64,000 bases of DNA from Ptychodera flava (GCF_041260155.1 NC_091944.1:23306332-23370331), one strand, 5' to 3'; shown: positions 33,581 through 45,324, counted from the first letter of the stretch. The notes: generated by a model not told the origin, from the sequence alone. Numbers and translations: made by a program.

Positions 33581-34650
33581 ACAAAATTACTTCAAGTACA
33601 AAGTAATGGTATCTGTTATTTAAGTTTCATGCATCCTGCAATCATAAGACAGATGATGAGCTGTTCAATAACTTTACACTACCAATTCAGATTGTACGAT
33701 GTACATTTAACATTATTCTAATAAAAATAGTTCGATGAAAAACTTGAACTACTGGGCTGTGTTTCAAACATGCTGAAACGTAACGTATGATGGTATACTT
33801 GCGACCGTCAAACTCATTGAGCAACCCGAAGGTTAGAGTTAGCTAATCAAGGAACTGGCAGTGTTCAAAATTTATACATTTATGTTATACATCAAAACGT
33901 AACCATGGATATTCAGTCTCCCACTGCTCTTGGTCGCCTGTGAGTGGTTGTGGACGAGATATTTTGGTAACCGGGGCATCATCATCACGGCTCACAGCTT
34001 CACCGTGGCGCTGATATCGTTTTGCATGTTGATGTATCGGCGACAACCGGACAATACGTCATGGATACCGACATGAGTTCAATTTCACTGCGCTTCTCCT
34101 TGTTCTCCATGTTGTGTTGCCAGGTAGTGTCTTTCAATTGACCCTCTAAATCATTTTTATTTCACGGACTAATGTGGAGCAAAGTTGAAAGACGAGTGTG
34201 TGCATGATCAAATTTAGCAGCAGCAGACACGATGATCATGCATGGTTGGCATTTAATTCGTTGCAACATTTCTGTCAATCACTCACTTTGTTTCATCAGT
34301 TTCAGAAACTATCGCCCGCCTGAAAATTAGCAACGTTGTTAATAGGCACACAGCTGACATGATAACGTGCCTTTGAAATGCTGTGTCGATTTTTCGAACT
34401 ACGCCCAGAGAATCCGAAACCTTCAACACAATGAGTGATTGACAGAAATGTTTTAACAAATTTAGTGTCAAGCGGGCACTCATTTCGTCTTGTTGTCGCC
34501 TAAGCTCATTCGCGGGGAGTGCTTTCGGAAACATTTTACTGTTATCCTTTGCGTATAGAAATCGCAGAACAATGAAAAAAATGCGTAGAGAGTCAATTTA
34601 AATGCGTAATATACGTATGTTTTTGCGTAAACGCGAACACTGATATTGTA
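33581..34650. other. no gene recognised
   Basis: Mixed-composition DNA. The pentadecamer TCAATCACTCACTTT near 34277 has an inverted echo (AATGAGTGATTGACA) near 34430, so 34270-34450 may be a small inverted-repeat element. The minus frame 34534-34283 has no recognised domain. Confidence 0.35.
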
Positions 34651-34692
34651 TGTATGTATGTATGTATGTATGTATGTATGTATGTATGTATG
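34651..34692. repeat. (TATG)n microsatellite
   Basis: About ten TATG units next to the 3' tail of the minus-strand LINE. Confidence 0.9.
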
Positions 34693-35018
34693 TTTGATAT
34701 ATTATATTTATTTTATTTTATTTTATTTATAATATTCATCCACAGCGGACACGATACGTGTACCGACATAGGATAGGATGACTGAAACAGGTGCGAACCA
34801 CCTATACAAAGCCAGTCACCCTAATGAAATGAAATATGTACAAATGAAAAAAGCAAACAACAATAACATACAGGAGATAAAAAATGAAGAAAGTCTAAAA
34901 CAATCAAATAAAATCTACATAGGTCTACACCTGCTACACAGACAACGAGAAATCCACGTACAAGTGTTGTCTGGATCAAAACAGTTATAAAATTTATCCC
35001 AATACCATTTCGTCAATG

Positions 35019-35849
35019 TTACTCTAAATGTACAAAGTGAAGCAGTGGTTCTAATTGTCGCCGGTAAATTGTTCCAGAGAATGACAATTCTATTAAAGAG
35101 AAGGTGTTGTAAAGTGACAGTTTTACAATGGTTTCTATCCAGTGCATTGTATCAGCACTAGAACGTGTATTAATTTTAGATGAGTGAGTTTTGACATACT
35201 TATGAACATTTAAAGAGTATTTCCCAGTAGTGCATTTATAAAAGAAAATCAGATCAAGAATCTCCCTGCGAAATGACAACGGTAAAAGGTTTACAGCAAC
35301 TAATCTTTGTTTATAATCAATGTCAGTGGGATAATTAAGAATATACCTTGTTGCTGCTCTTTGGATTTTTTCAATTTTTACTAAGTTGCGCTTAGACTGG
35401 GCTGCCCAAACGACACTTCCGTACTCCAGATGACTACGCATTAGTGAACAGTAAAGAGCTTTAAGTGTTTTAGAGTCACATTTGTAGCCACAAGTGCGCT
35501 TGATCATGCCAAGCAATCTATGAGATTTCATGCAAATACGATCAATGTGAGTATTCCAATTCAAGTCGAAAGTGAGATCAACACCTAAATCACAGTATTT
35601 TTTAACTGATGCTAAGTCATTACCATTCATGATATAATCAAAATTCAGAAAATTTTTACATCGTGTAAAGTGGAGGACATTGCACTTTCCTGTATTAAAA
35701 GTCATACCCCATTTGACACTCCAGCTATAAAGAGAATGAATATCTCTCTGTAAAGCTTCACAATCTTGTGAATTTTTTATCACACGAAAACACTTGGAGT
35801 CATCAGCAAAGAGAGCTAAGGTAGTCTTAGGAGATACACAGACTGGCAC
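35019..35849 (-). pseudogene. LINE reverse transcriptase catalytic box and C-terminal domain (frame 3)
   Basis: The frame starts MPVCVSPKTTLALFADDSKC, which includes the catalytic Asp-Asp. It continues with WSVKWGMTFNTGKCNVLHF, CDLGVDLTFDLNWNTHIDRI, LYCSLMRSHLEYGSVVWAAQ and IQRAATRYILNYP, typical of the LINE RT thumb and C-terminal region. The 50-kb copy is nearly the same sequence, so the two copies derive from one recently active family. Confidence 0.85.
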
Positions 35850-35850
35850 A

Positions 35851-36705
35851 TCATTGACATATAATAAAAATTAAAAAAGGACCCAAAATGGATCCCTGGG
35901 GAACTCCTGAAGAAACAGGCAACCAATCTGAGCATTCACCTTCAACTACCGCTCTCTGTCTTCGATGTGACAAATAATTAGAGAACCAATTATGCAGCAT
36001 ACCATTAAAACCAAAAGAATGCAACTTATTTAATAATTTGTCATGAGGTACTTTGTCAAATGCCTTTGAGAAGTCCAGATAAAGCATATCCACCTGTCCT
36101 CCTTTATCTAAGACTTCTCCGATGTCATGAACAATTTGTACAAGTTGGGTACTACATGACTTCCCCTTGCAGAAACCATGTTGTAAACTATATATCTTTT
36201 CAGATAAGATTGGATAAACTATATTGAATAAACACCTTTCCATCACTTTGCTGGCTGAGCTCAACAAAGAAACAGGTCTATAATTACAAACGTCTTCCCT
36301 CAGACCTTTCTTATACACAGGAATAACATTAGCATGTTTCCACTGTGATGGTAGCTTTCCCGCATTCAGTGACATGTTAAAAAGGTCACACAGAGAAGGG
36401 GATAACTCCCTGGCATATTCCCGAAGAAGACGGGGAGATAACTTGTCATTGCCCACAGCCTTATTGGGATCTAAATTTTTAAGAACATTGTAAACTTCAT
36501 CAACTGTAAAAATAATATCACCCAAGGCAGGATTTGAATGGGCATCGCTATTAAAATTAAATTCACTATCAGTACAAGTACTATCATGATTAAAAGTTGA
36601 ATAACAAAAATCATTAAAAAGTTGAGCTTTGTCAGAAGCCGTTGACACATCTTTGCCGTTACCTTTTAAAATACTAGGTACTGTAACCACTGGGTAGGAT
36701 TTCAC
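35851..36705 (-). pseudogene. LINE reverse transcriptase, fingers and palm (frame 2)
   Basis: A 284-codon frame with LINE RT boxes: LKNLDPNKAVGNDKLSPRLL, QWKHANVIPVYKKG, NYRPVSLLSSASKVMER, QHGFCKGKSCSTQLV, DMLYLDFSKAFDKVPHDKLL and SSGVPQGSILGPFLI. It breaks right after this last box, and the following FADDSK catalytic box is in the next frame (35849-35019). It overlaps the N-terminal block by 32 bases in another frame, which marks the internal deletion junction. Confidence 0.85.
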
Positions 36706-37465
36706 TGTCCAAAATATCCCCAGTAAGCCAGGTTTCAGTCACACCTATCACTGCTGGTCTTCGTGAATAGACAAGTGACTGAAACTGAGTTAATTTGCAG
36801 CCAGCTCTGCTAACCCGTTTAAGTGAATGGGCATTTAATAACATAGTATGTAGACCACTTCTGCTAGCTGGTCCATCTTGAAGTTCATTTACCGATTCAT
36901 CAGAAGTATTGTCCACACTTGAAGAAAGTGAACTAGACGATAAGAGGTCAAAGAATGATGAATTGCAGTTGGAAAACGGAAGTGATAAGCACTGTGTGCA
37001 AATCCATGGATCAGAACTTGAAATGAGTCTGTTGTAGTCTGCTACTGACAAGTTGGGAATGCATTTGTGATGCCAATATAAATAACAGCATTCACAAAGT
37101 AAATTCCTCTGATTGCACTTGACGGGTTTTGAACAACTACCACAAGGATCCCTTGCAGTGGTACCATTGTAGGAGATATGAGGACCAGGGTTAGACTCAA
37201 TATCTCCTGCAAGTTGTAAATACTTGCATGTGAAAGTTGACACAGAATTTGCATAGTAGTGAATAGGACAGTGACTGAACTTGTGATGTCGTTTGAAGTT
37301 GAACTTTGTTCCATTGTACTTGTAACTACAGAGCTTGTATGGACAAATGTTCACATCGCATATAAGACAGCAGGTGACAGTAATTAGCGCCAATGATGCT
37401 ACTGAAAAATTCATCCTTTGAAAGGCATGTGCATGACCGACAGATGTACCTCTGTAGGTATCCAA
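36674..37465 (-). pseudogene. LINE N-terminal protein: hydrophobic leader, 2A-like motif, PHD-like finger, endonuclease start
   Basis: The frame has 263 codons; a second Met at residue 18 starts MNFSVASLALITVTCCLIC, a hydrophobic, signal-like leader. At residues 85-95 it reads LAGDIESNPGP, matching the 2A ribosome-skipping consensus ending NPGP. A Cys/His-rich finger follows at about 107-155 (CGSCSKPVKC, CECCYLYWHHKC, WICTQC), with PHD-type spacing. From about 207 the start of an APE-type endonuclease appears (LNAHSLKR, VIGVTETWLTGD), and the frame ends at residue 263 within a deletion junction. In an intact element, 2A would be expected to release the leader from the downstream polyprotein. 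Confidence 0.8.
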
Positions 37466-37779
37466 TCGTAGCAGTGTGCTATTATGATGTAAATGTCAAC
37501 CAGAGCACAAGACAAGCCTTTGAAATGTAGATTATCCCACCATGAAAGTTGTACACTGTACAAGGAAGGACCAGATAAATCTTTGCACGACGATTTCCAG
37601 GGTCTAAGGTAGTTACAGCAAAGAACCAGATCAACCTGAAGATGCTCTGAGTGTTCATAGGTAGAGTGTCCGGAGTCAGAAACTAGGAAAGTGTGTTTTC
37701 AGTCCAAAAAAAGCAAAAGTTCAGGAGCAATGTTCTCTGTGGCGCAGCTATATGCAAATCCAAAATAAAAATATTGATA

Positions 37780-38330
37780 TGAATCCAAATATTAATCCAA
37801 ATATTAATATTAACATAATTCTGAAAAATATAGAAGCCATACGATTGAAATTTCAATGATTCTCTAAGTTAAATTATGATGAATCGTGTGCTAGAACATA
37901 CTATGAGAATTTTTCTGATGTGCAGTGGGTGCAGAATTGTTTTTATCTAAGTCAAAAATTACCATAATTCATGTTGACAGCTGTCATGTATTAGGAATTA
38001 AATATATGACTATTGAAAATGGAAACAATGATTTCATATATTTTCAATATGCGGGATGTTTACAATTGTAAATATTGCATGGCAACATAGAGAAGTGGCC
38101 CAACATCAAATCACCAAATATACCGTGCAAAACATGTGGAATACAGATAAAATAATCAAACTGACACTGGAAAAAATAGTTGGAATCATACACCAATTTG
38201 ACAGTTGCGACGGATTGAAATTTGTTATACTTTAATTGAAAATTTGAAATGAATATTTCAATCTCAGCGGGATTACTATCTGTAGGATGACTAAAGCTGT
38301 GAATATTAAATGGCAACAAAGATTAGCACA
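37780..38330 (+). repeat. dispersed repeat, copies 2 and 3
   Basis: 37865-38060 is a diverged copy of about 6445-6660 (shared GCAGTGGGTGCAGAATTG and ATTAAATATATGACTATTG). The end of that block (AGGATGACTAAAGCT, then GTGAATATT) appears again at 38283-38320, so there is a local duplication of about 230 bp. No coding sequence is apparent. Confidence 0.5.
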
Positions 38331-38479
38331 TGTGCACGAACGCCAAAATAAGATAATCGAAATAAAATCAGTCCCGACCGCAACTTTCAGTCTGCGCGAT
38401 GACATTTTCTATTTAGTAGAGCCTGGACTTGTACTGTCTTAGAGAAACATATCCGCATTGACACTGCTGGGTACTTATA

Positions 38480-39027
38480 CGTAATGCAGCCATACCTGTG
38501 CAAATTCTAAGAAGATTTGTTAAACTTATGTTACATTTCCTTTAATCACAAAGAAAAATACACAAAAAGAGAGGAGGATTTGACGAACTAAACTATCCAA
38601 TAACTGTGGCAAACCTAAGGGTTTGCTGTCAATCAAAATATAGCATCATTGCCAAGATTTTCTCTCCGGTGACATAATGCCACGTCTCCACACTTTTCTG
38701 AAGAACAATGTTAAATTTGTGTTTTGGCTCGGGACCCAAGAGGGGACTGATTATGAATCCATGAATATTACCGTCAATTCGTTAGCATCGCTGCGCCCTC
38801 TCCTAGCTCCCCAATTTCCCAAAGCCACAATGAATCAACAAGAAACTGGCTGATTACCCATAGCTATGAGAGAATGAGAGAATTACAAGATTACTGTCCA
38901 GAACATATATACAATGAATTTGGATGGTTGGTGATCAATAATAAGAAGGAATTTGAGAAGGCGAAGAATTCTTGGTACCGACCAATGCCAAGGGATGAAA
39001 TCATACCGAACTATAATCTACCCTAAT
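38480..39027 (+). pseudogene. carbohydrate sulfotransferase pseudogene (decayed duplicate)
   Basis: Matches to the intact gene at 29889-31160 run in order. ATGCAGCCATACCTGTGCAA (38485) corresponds to codons near residue 171, and AACTATCCAATAACTGTGG to residue 212 onward. A block carrying the 3'-phosphate-binding region follows (38680-38750, with indels), and then a well-preserved C-terminus (38790-39027, ending in the same TAA). Between about 38755 and 38785 some 240 bases of the parent are missing. The first third of the gene, including the membrane anchor, is not found. The C-terminal part is far better conserved than the rest, hinting at gene conversion or a second, later copying event. 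Confidence 0.85.
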
Positions 39028-39230
39028 TTGTCAATATCTTGTTAAGGATAGCTGTGTCTGCCACCAGAATCATCGCATTTTAGCTACATATGTATGTATA
39101 ATCACTTAATTATAAAACGCCAGAAATACTGTGTGAATCTAAGTTTAGCGATTCATTAACCGTTTTAATCAGTTTGTGTCTTATATACGATAGCAGGTAA
39201 AATGTTCGAATGCTTCATGAACTCTTCAGC
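39028..39230 (+). repeat. duplicated 3' flank of the sulfotransferase
   Basis: 39028-39087 matches 31161-31220, and 39099-39228 matches about 32083-32205 with few differences; about 860 bases of the parent flank between them are absent here. The copy continues through CATGAACTCTTCAGCG where the parent is interrupted by ATC repeats and a LINE, so it preserves the pre-insertion junction. Confidence 0.8.
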
Positions 39231-40134
39231 GTCTCGAGCGCCACGGTCACAGAAAATATAACAACTTTGTTATTGATCACCATTTTTTAAAATTTAGACA
39301 TTTAGGCAGGTGACTAGGTGCCGTAGGGTGTGAGCTCGAATCTGATCGAGAATTAAGTGAATTATGAATAATGATATGTTCTTAGAAGGCATACCACTTT
39401 ACTTCAAGGGTCAGCCAAGATTACGTTAAAGTTACATAATTTGCAAATTAATTAAAACAAAGGAAATTAGCCAGCAGACTAGCCGATTGGTCACGATATC
39501 CGAGTGCTGAACTGTAAAGTGGGCAGTGTTACTCTTTTTTAAAAATACGCCATCAACCTCAATTTCACATGTGTGTTCGTCTTCAGTTACACATGCATTA
39601 ACACTTTCACCGCGGGAGGGCGCATTCTGCTCCAAATGCCAGACTGCGGATGGCGCGTGAACGCGCCAAGAACGAACGCGTTTATATTCGTTCGATATAC
39701 GTTTGTCTTTGCCTGATGTACACCATGTTTGTTGACTATTTCCTCAAGCCTAGCGTAGCATACGAGGTAGATGTCAAACCTAAATGAGCATGCGCGCCAA
39801 ATTTGTAAACAAATGCCGCCATACTCGGTCATTTCTCCGCAGTGATTTGTAACGATCGTGTGATCAGTTGTTGTTTTTCTGTCAGAGGGTGTTTAAAAAT
39901 GGCGACGCGGGCACAGTTTAACATCCTGTACTACTTGCGAAGTCTTATGAGGACTAGACTAAATGCCACAACTGTTTACAACAAACATGTTGATTTCAGC
40001 GTCTCGTTTTCTGTAATTTTTTCCCTGATTTTCTTTAGGTGAATATGAAACATAAAGAATTTTTTTTTTAAAATCGTATTGAAGCAATGTGCCCCATATC
40101 ACGAATAAAATAAAAAGATACATAAATACATACA

Positions 40135-40135
<1 letters not shown>
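39231..40135. other. CpG-rich stretch with a possible first exon
   Basis: 39600-39900 is richer in CpG (GAACGCGCC, GCATGCGCGCC). At 39899 an ATG in a good context (TAAAAATGGCG) opens a plus-strand frame reading MATRAQFNILYYLRSLMRTR, but it soon runs into non-coding-like sequence with no clear donor. It may be a promoter and first exon, or part of a CpG-rich transposon. I see no domain. Confidence 0.25.
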
Positions 40136-40198
<63 letters not shown>

Positions 40199-40256
40199 TA
40201 TATAGATGAACATAGATACATACATACATACATACATACATACATACATACATACA

Positions 40257-40290
<34 letters not shown>

Positions 40291-40384
40291 CATACATACA
40301 TATATACATACATACATACATACATACATACATACATACATACATACATACATACATACACACATAAATACATACGTACATACA
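40136..40384. repeat. (GATA)n and (ACAT)n compound microsatellite
   Basis: GATA units at about 40138-40200, then ACAT units to 40384 with a few interruptions. Apparent long open frames of Met-Tyr-Val-Cys on the minus strand are translations of this repeat. Confidence 0.95.
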
Positions 40385-41540
40385 TTTCGACTTCGATAAA
40401 ATATTCGATAGGATAGATCATAATTCCTTGTTTTACAAGCTCTTGACACTAGGTATAGTAAAACGATACAATTGCTAAAGTCAGTGGTGAAAACTGTAAA
40501 ATCATATGTGTTCGAAAACCTCACGGGATTATTTGCGTACACCGAGGCTCTCTGTTATATCATCTTTTTCCTCCAACATTTCTATTGAGGATCTAGGTTA
40601 AGCTCTTAAGAATGGTATATATAATGATATCTATGTAGGAATGTTGAAGCTTTTTATATCTGTTTTGCTGACGATGTATCCCTAACAAGTGGTTCTGTAA
40701 TTGGATTACAATGACAGCATGACAAATTGAGTCTTTGTTGTTAGTTTAACAAGTTGAAGTTAAGAGTCAACATGTAAGAGTCAACATGTCTTTTGGAATG
40801 GAGGTTAAGAAATTATGAAAATGGAAACTTTATAGGGTTCACTGTAACTGTGTCGTATACCTTGGAGTGGCCTTGTCATGTTTTAGAGATTTGACAAAGG
40901 CACAGAAAAACTAATCTAAAATGGTAGAAAGGCCATGTATAGTATTAACTTATCTAATAATAATATAATCTTATAATAGACGGTGTTACGATTATCAATA
41001 TTAAATGGCAGAGAAGGGCTACCACTGTTGGGCCAAAAAGGTTAAACAAATTTTGTTCGATTTTGGTTTTGGCGTAGCATGGGATATGGCGATTGTAGGC
41101 GATGAATTACATTTCATTTCTACTTTTAAACAACGATGCCTCAATATCGGTAGCCAACTATGGTCAAGTGACCTGGCCGATTCTTCAAAGCTGGAGTCAT
41201 ATCGTGTTTTTAAAAATATTTCGCCTTTGGAAAAGTATTTGAGTTGTGTAAATTTTCAAATATTTAGGTTAGCTCTTTGTAGAGTTAGGCTTTCTAACCA
41301 TAACCTGCTTACTGAAAGTGGCCGTTTTGAAGGTTTAGCTTGAGAGAATAATATATGCCAGTTATGTACTTTGCAATGTGTTGAAACTGAATTTCATTTC
41401 TGCTTTATTTATCCGGTGTATTTACGGGCACTCAGTTGTTCTGAATTTGATAGTCTGAATAAACTAAGCAGCTTATATGTAAATACAAACTTTGATGATA
41501 ACTATGTAAGAAATTTATAACAGAATGCCGTTCGGATTGA
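40385..41540 (+). mobile_element. LINE remnant: RT fragment and C-terminal domain
   Basis: The sequence begins FDFDKIFDRIDHNSLFYKLL, a decayed version of the LINE RT box usually reading DFxKAFDxVxHxxL. The frame then breaks. At 41005-41343 it reads RCLNIGSQLWSSDLADSSKL and CRVRLSNHNLLTESGRFEGL. After a stop it continues with CQLCTLQCVETEFHFCF, then IYPVYLRA, which is the Cys/His C-terminal motif common at the end of several invertebrate LINE clades. Most of the palm and thumb is deleted. A second partial copy is at 33150-33415. It differs in wording from the 2A-bearing LINE, so it is another family. Confidence 0.75.
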
Positions 41541-43745
41541 AATGCCGAAATTAATAGCTACAAAACCAGATCAAGGTCGGGCGTGTCTACGTGAACGTCA
41601 CAAGCGACCACATCGACCGCATTCTTTCGATGCTAAACGCCGTGGCTAAACGACGCACGCATATATACGCGTACTATAGGTACGCTCGCGTGACCTGCGC
41701 TGTGTCGTGACATGATATATATACACCAGGGTGAGCAAATCATTTCTGGACTCCATTATTTACCGATGAAGTGAGTCCAATTTCGTCGCGAAAACGGCGT
41801 ATGGAATTTGAAATGGCATCGTAGCACACACCAAGTTATGAAAATGACAGACCTGTAGTAGATATTCGAAATATGACCGAGAATAAATGCATTGCTATTC
41901 CTAACTACGTGAGTTACAAAATGCCGTTATCCGGTAGCGACTTTGGATGTTCGAACGTCGCAAAATACGCTAATATAGCAAATGCCGTTCTGTGGTTTCG
42001 TCATGCGCAGAAGAAAGGACATATTTTTTTATTTCTCTTCATAGTAAAAACCTTTTAATATAATATTCCAAAGAAGAACATTTAAGTTTTTATTAGTTTT
42101 CGTGAAAGCCTTTCAATAGAACCCGAAAGATCTTTTTCAAATGTGCATTTCTTTTTACTCAGTCTGTTTTGGTCGTACGGAACGTGAACAAGCCTGGAGG
42201 TCAAGGGTTACATTTTCACATTTTTTTATTTTTTTTTCATTCTATATTTTACTTTCTGTCGTCAGTGAGTTACATTTCAAAAATAATAAATTTTCTTACC
42301 TTTTGCGGACGTTTTAGAGGGTAATAGTATGTGCCCCCCCTGTCCCCCCTTTTTGTAACGCACAGCGCGTCAGGTTCCATGTTCATATGAGAATACCCTT
42401 GTTTATCATACATACGACCCAGTTATCCCTATAGTATGACGTCACACTATAGGTATATGACTACGATGAATCCATATTCCACATGTGGTGGATATGGGAC
42501 CCGGACTACTTTTAAAACGTAAACAAAAAATCAGCTGTTCAGAAATTGTTTTCAAATTCCTGAAATGCAAAAGTGGGAGGGTAATGAAGCACAAGGAATA
42601 TATGTGTACAATAAAAAATACCGTCGATACTAGAATGTTTATGAATTTGTGTTTCTTTGTCGTTGATTTGCGATTGAAACGTGTGATTTCTACACCACTG
42701 ACATTTTAATAATGCGCTGTGTTACCGGCATTTTGTGTTGTCTACCTCGTCAAAAGAGCCCCTGTCGATGTCCATCAAACAACATGATTAGCATAGCCGA
42801 TAACCCAAGACACGTATCAATCATCCCTGCAGCAGTAAGAATGTTTACTGAATCAACATTGACGGGTTTCAAGTTCAACATCACGATCAATGCTGCCGTG
42901 GTAGTCAACGAATCGAGCCCCCGGGTCGAGCCGAGGAAGCGAAAGGCGTTCATCATTTCTGACAGCAATGACGATACTCCGGACTCATCAGAAGAAACGC
43001 TATTTTACTTTTCAAGAGCGACGAGTTCACGAGGTTATCAGTGCACTTAAAGGTGCAAGCTATTGCTTTGTCTATGCATGTTGTGCACCACGTTGTATTG
43101 TACCGTGTTGTTTAACTTCCGTCGTCTCGCGTCTGAGCTCAGAAAGACTCGTTGCTCGTAGTCTTACCGATTGAGTCAGTGCCGAACACTGTTCTTCATT
43201 ATATTTAAACAAGCTCATTTTATTCGTAAAATATTAAACATACAATTGATAATTTCGTAACACATAATAATTGGTAATTTTAAAATTTCATACAAACTTT
43301 GCAAAGTATAATTCTTTGAATGATGTTCGAATATTGACAAAAATAACCCGTTCCCGGTAGCCGTATACCGCGGCTGAGAGTCGCGACGTCCCGCACCTAG
43401 CGCTTGCACGTCCAATAATTTTATGAATGAATTTTCACTCAAGTTGATGTTATAGTAAGTACCAAATAAATACCTTGTATTAAAAATCCATAGTCTTTCC
43501 TATTTCCGCTTAATTCGCACAGAAAAAGCCCTACTAGAGATGCTAATTATCCAATGGAGCAGCTTCGGCGTGCTCGAAGTTACCTCGACATGTACAGCTG
43601 AGTGCAGTCAAGTCAGCTGTGACCCAGCCACGACCGCATAACACAAACGTATGAATTCTTGTAAAATACTTCCTCTCCTTATTTCGCAGTAATTATCATT
43701 CCTGAAAGGTTTATTCACGGAAAACTGGGTCTATGTATGTGATAA
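41541..43745. other. CpG-rich region without a recognised gene
   Basis: Composition shifts to CpG-rich at about 41570-41760 and 42700-43180. The plus frame 42712-43050 (112 codons) ends with a Lys/Arg then Asp/Ser-rich tail (EPRKRKAFIISDSNDD) that looks like real low-complexity protein, but no domain or splice boundary is clear. Non-autonomous DNA transposons with captured sequence are one possibility. Confidence 0.3.
42429..42456. promoter_or_regulatory. short palindrome centred on a TGACGTCA (CRE-type) octamer
   Basis: CCTATAGT, then TGACGTCA, then ACTATAGG form a near-perfect palindrome with one base between each block. TGACGTCA is the consensus for CREB/ATF bZIP factors. No adjacent gene start is identified, so a regulatory role is unproven. 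Confidence 0.3.
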
Positions 43746-43749
43746 AAAT

Positions 43750-43915
43750 ATCATCCCCCCGTATTCCTCACTCGTTGTCTGCGTCGCGGACTCGTGATTC
43801 CCCGTGTAGCGGCCGTATCCCCCTCGCCTACGGCTCGGAGGGATACGGCCGCTACACGGGGAATCACTCGTCCGCGACGCAGCCACACTCGTTCGGAATA
43901 CGGGGGATTATAATA
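43750..43915. repeat. fold-back palindrome, ~165 bp
   Basis: The arms read inward from CCCCCGTATTCC at left and its reverse complement at right, and continue with GCGTCGCGGACTCG/CGTCCGCGACGC, then ATTCCCCGTGTAGCGGCCGT and its inverse, closing on a short CTCGCCTACGGCTCG centre. Direct CACTCGT motifs interrupt the symmetry on both arms, as in the 22.8-kb palindrome. Confidence 0.9.
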
Positions 43916-44705
43916 ATTATCATACATGCTATGCCTGTATCGTGATTCTCCTATTGTTTAGACGGTACTCAAATGAACCCGTATTTTAAACTAGTGAAAA
44001 TACGAATTTTATTTTCACTGTAACCGAAACTACTTACAGCAACGCGTACGTGTGACCTTCGCTGGTATGCGTGACCTTCGTAGGTACGTTCATATGTAAA
44101 ACAGCTGAGCGAATAAGACTTCGGTCCCCGCGCCCGTTTGACAGTGCATCATGATAGAACCGCTATACGACAAGTTTCCTGTTGACGAGTTTAAGTATCT
44201 AGATGGTGAATTGCACCGTTTACAACCATAAATGAGCCACAAAAATCCAACTGCACTGAAAATACTCGCGACAGACAAGGTGCACATATTAATAATTTGT
44301 ACCTGTCAATGAGATTCCCAGGGCTTGATCGTGTCCGGTGCGGGTTTCGGATACAATGTAAGATACTAGGGAAAGTCAAACTTTCGTTTAGGTTCTTCAA
44401 AGAAGTTTAGTTCTATTTAGGCAAGCCAGTAACGGAAATATGCGAGCAGACGATGTAAATACCTTTGAAATGTTTTATTCGTACAGCAACAAAATCACGA
44501 TCGACGCTACAGCTTACAATGTACTCACTTCACGTTTTCCCTAAACCGCTCACAAATTCCTTTCTAAGATGGTAAATTCGGCATATTTGACGTCTGAGGA
44601 CATGTATAATTCCTGGAGATAAACTGACTGGTACGGCTATTATTAGTAAATCCACTGAGCATTCATAGATGTCGCAGAGCTGCTTGCTCTAACTACGTCA
44701 TCTTT
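43916..44705. other. no gene recognised
   Basis: GTGACCTTCG is repeated at 44052 and 44069. Short frames on the minus strand (44400-44090) show no domain. Confidence 0.35.
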
Positions 44706-44832
<127 letters not shown>

Positions 44833-45324
44833 GAACCTGGTAAATGCTGTGTTACACCGTATCTTAAAAGAAAACTGCATTCATTACAAACGTTCTTCGA
44901 TAGATTTTGCAACAATTTAACCAACACGACGGCCACTCTTCCCACGTAGAGAACACGTTCAGTGTAGGAATACCAATCATTGTACCCAAACCGTACACAC
45001 TATACCGAGAAAAGTTATCGTTAGCGTTCTGTGCAGTTTCATCGACAGGAAATGTGATAAAGGCAATATAACAATATAAGAATGTTCAAGCAGTCTGTGT
45101 ACGGTTGGTGGGAGCACGGCAACACTGACGATGTTGACAATAGCCCAGTGATCGTCGTTTTGGGTTTAATTGTTGCAAAATTAATCGAAGGAGAACGTTT
45201 GTAATGAATGCCGGTTGCGTTACTTTCTATCGACAGAAACGTTTTTCTTGTCACCCAAGCACGTTGTAATTCCAAGCTATTTTGAAATCCACTGTAAACA
45301 TACTATATCAGGGGTACTATGACA

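Larger units (their letters stand above)
34700..37490 (-). mobile_element. CR1-like LINE with 2A-like motif, PHD-like finger and RT; endonuclease mostly deleted
   Basis: This minus-strand element ends 3' in a (TAAA)n/(TTTTA)n tail at about 34700-34730. It has three coding blocks: 37465-36674 (N-terminal domain, 2A motif, Cys/His finger, start of endonuclease), 36705-35851 (RT), and 35849-35019 (rest of RT and C-terminal domain). The endonuclease is represented only by its first strand-turn region (LNAHSLK, PAVIGVTETWL), after which the sequence jumps to the pre-RT linker, so about 200 residues are deleted. A frame change at 35850 splits the RT just before the ADD box. A 5'-truncated, closely similar plus-strand copy lies at 50111-51283. 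CR1-clade LINEs with 2A sequences are described from sea urchin and amphioxus. Confidence 0.85.

Noticed and set aside
39959..40542. Long minus-strand frames of repeated Met-Tyr-Val-Cys
   Set aside because: They are translations of the ACAT microsatellite and run in several frames at once; the same applies near 47342, 51214 and 55259.
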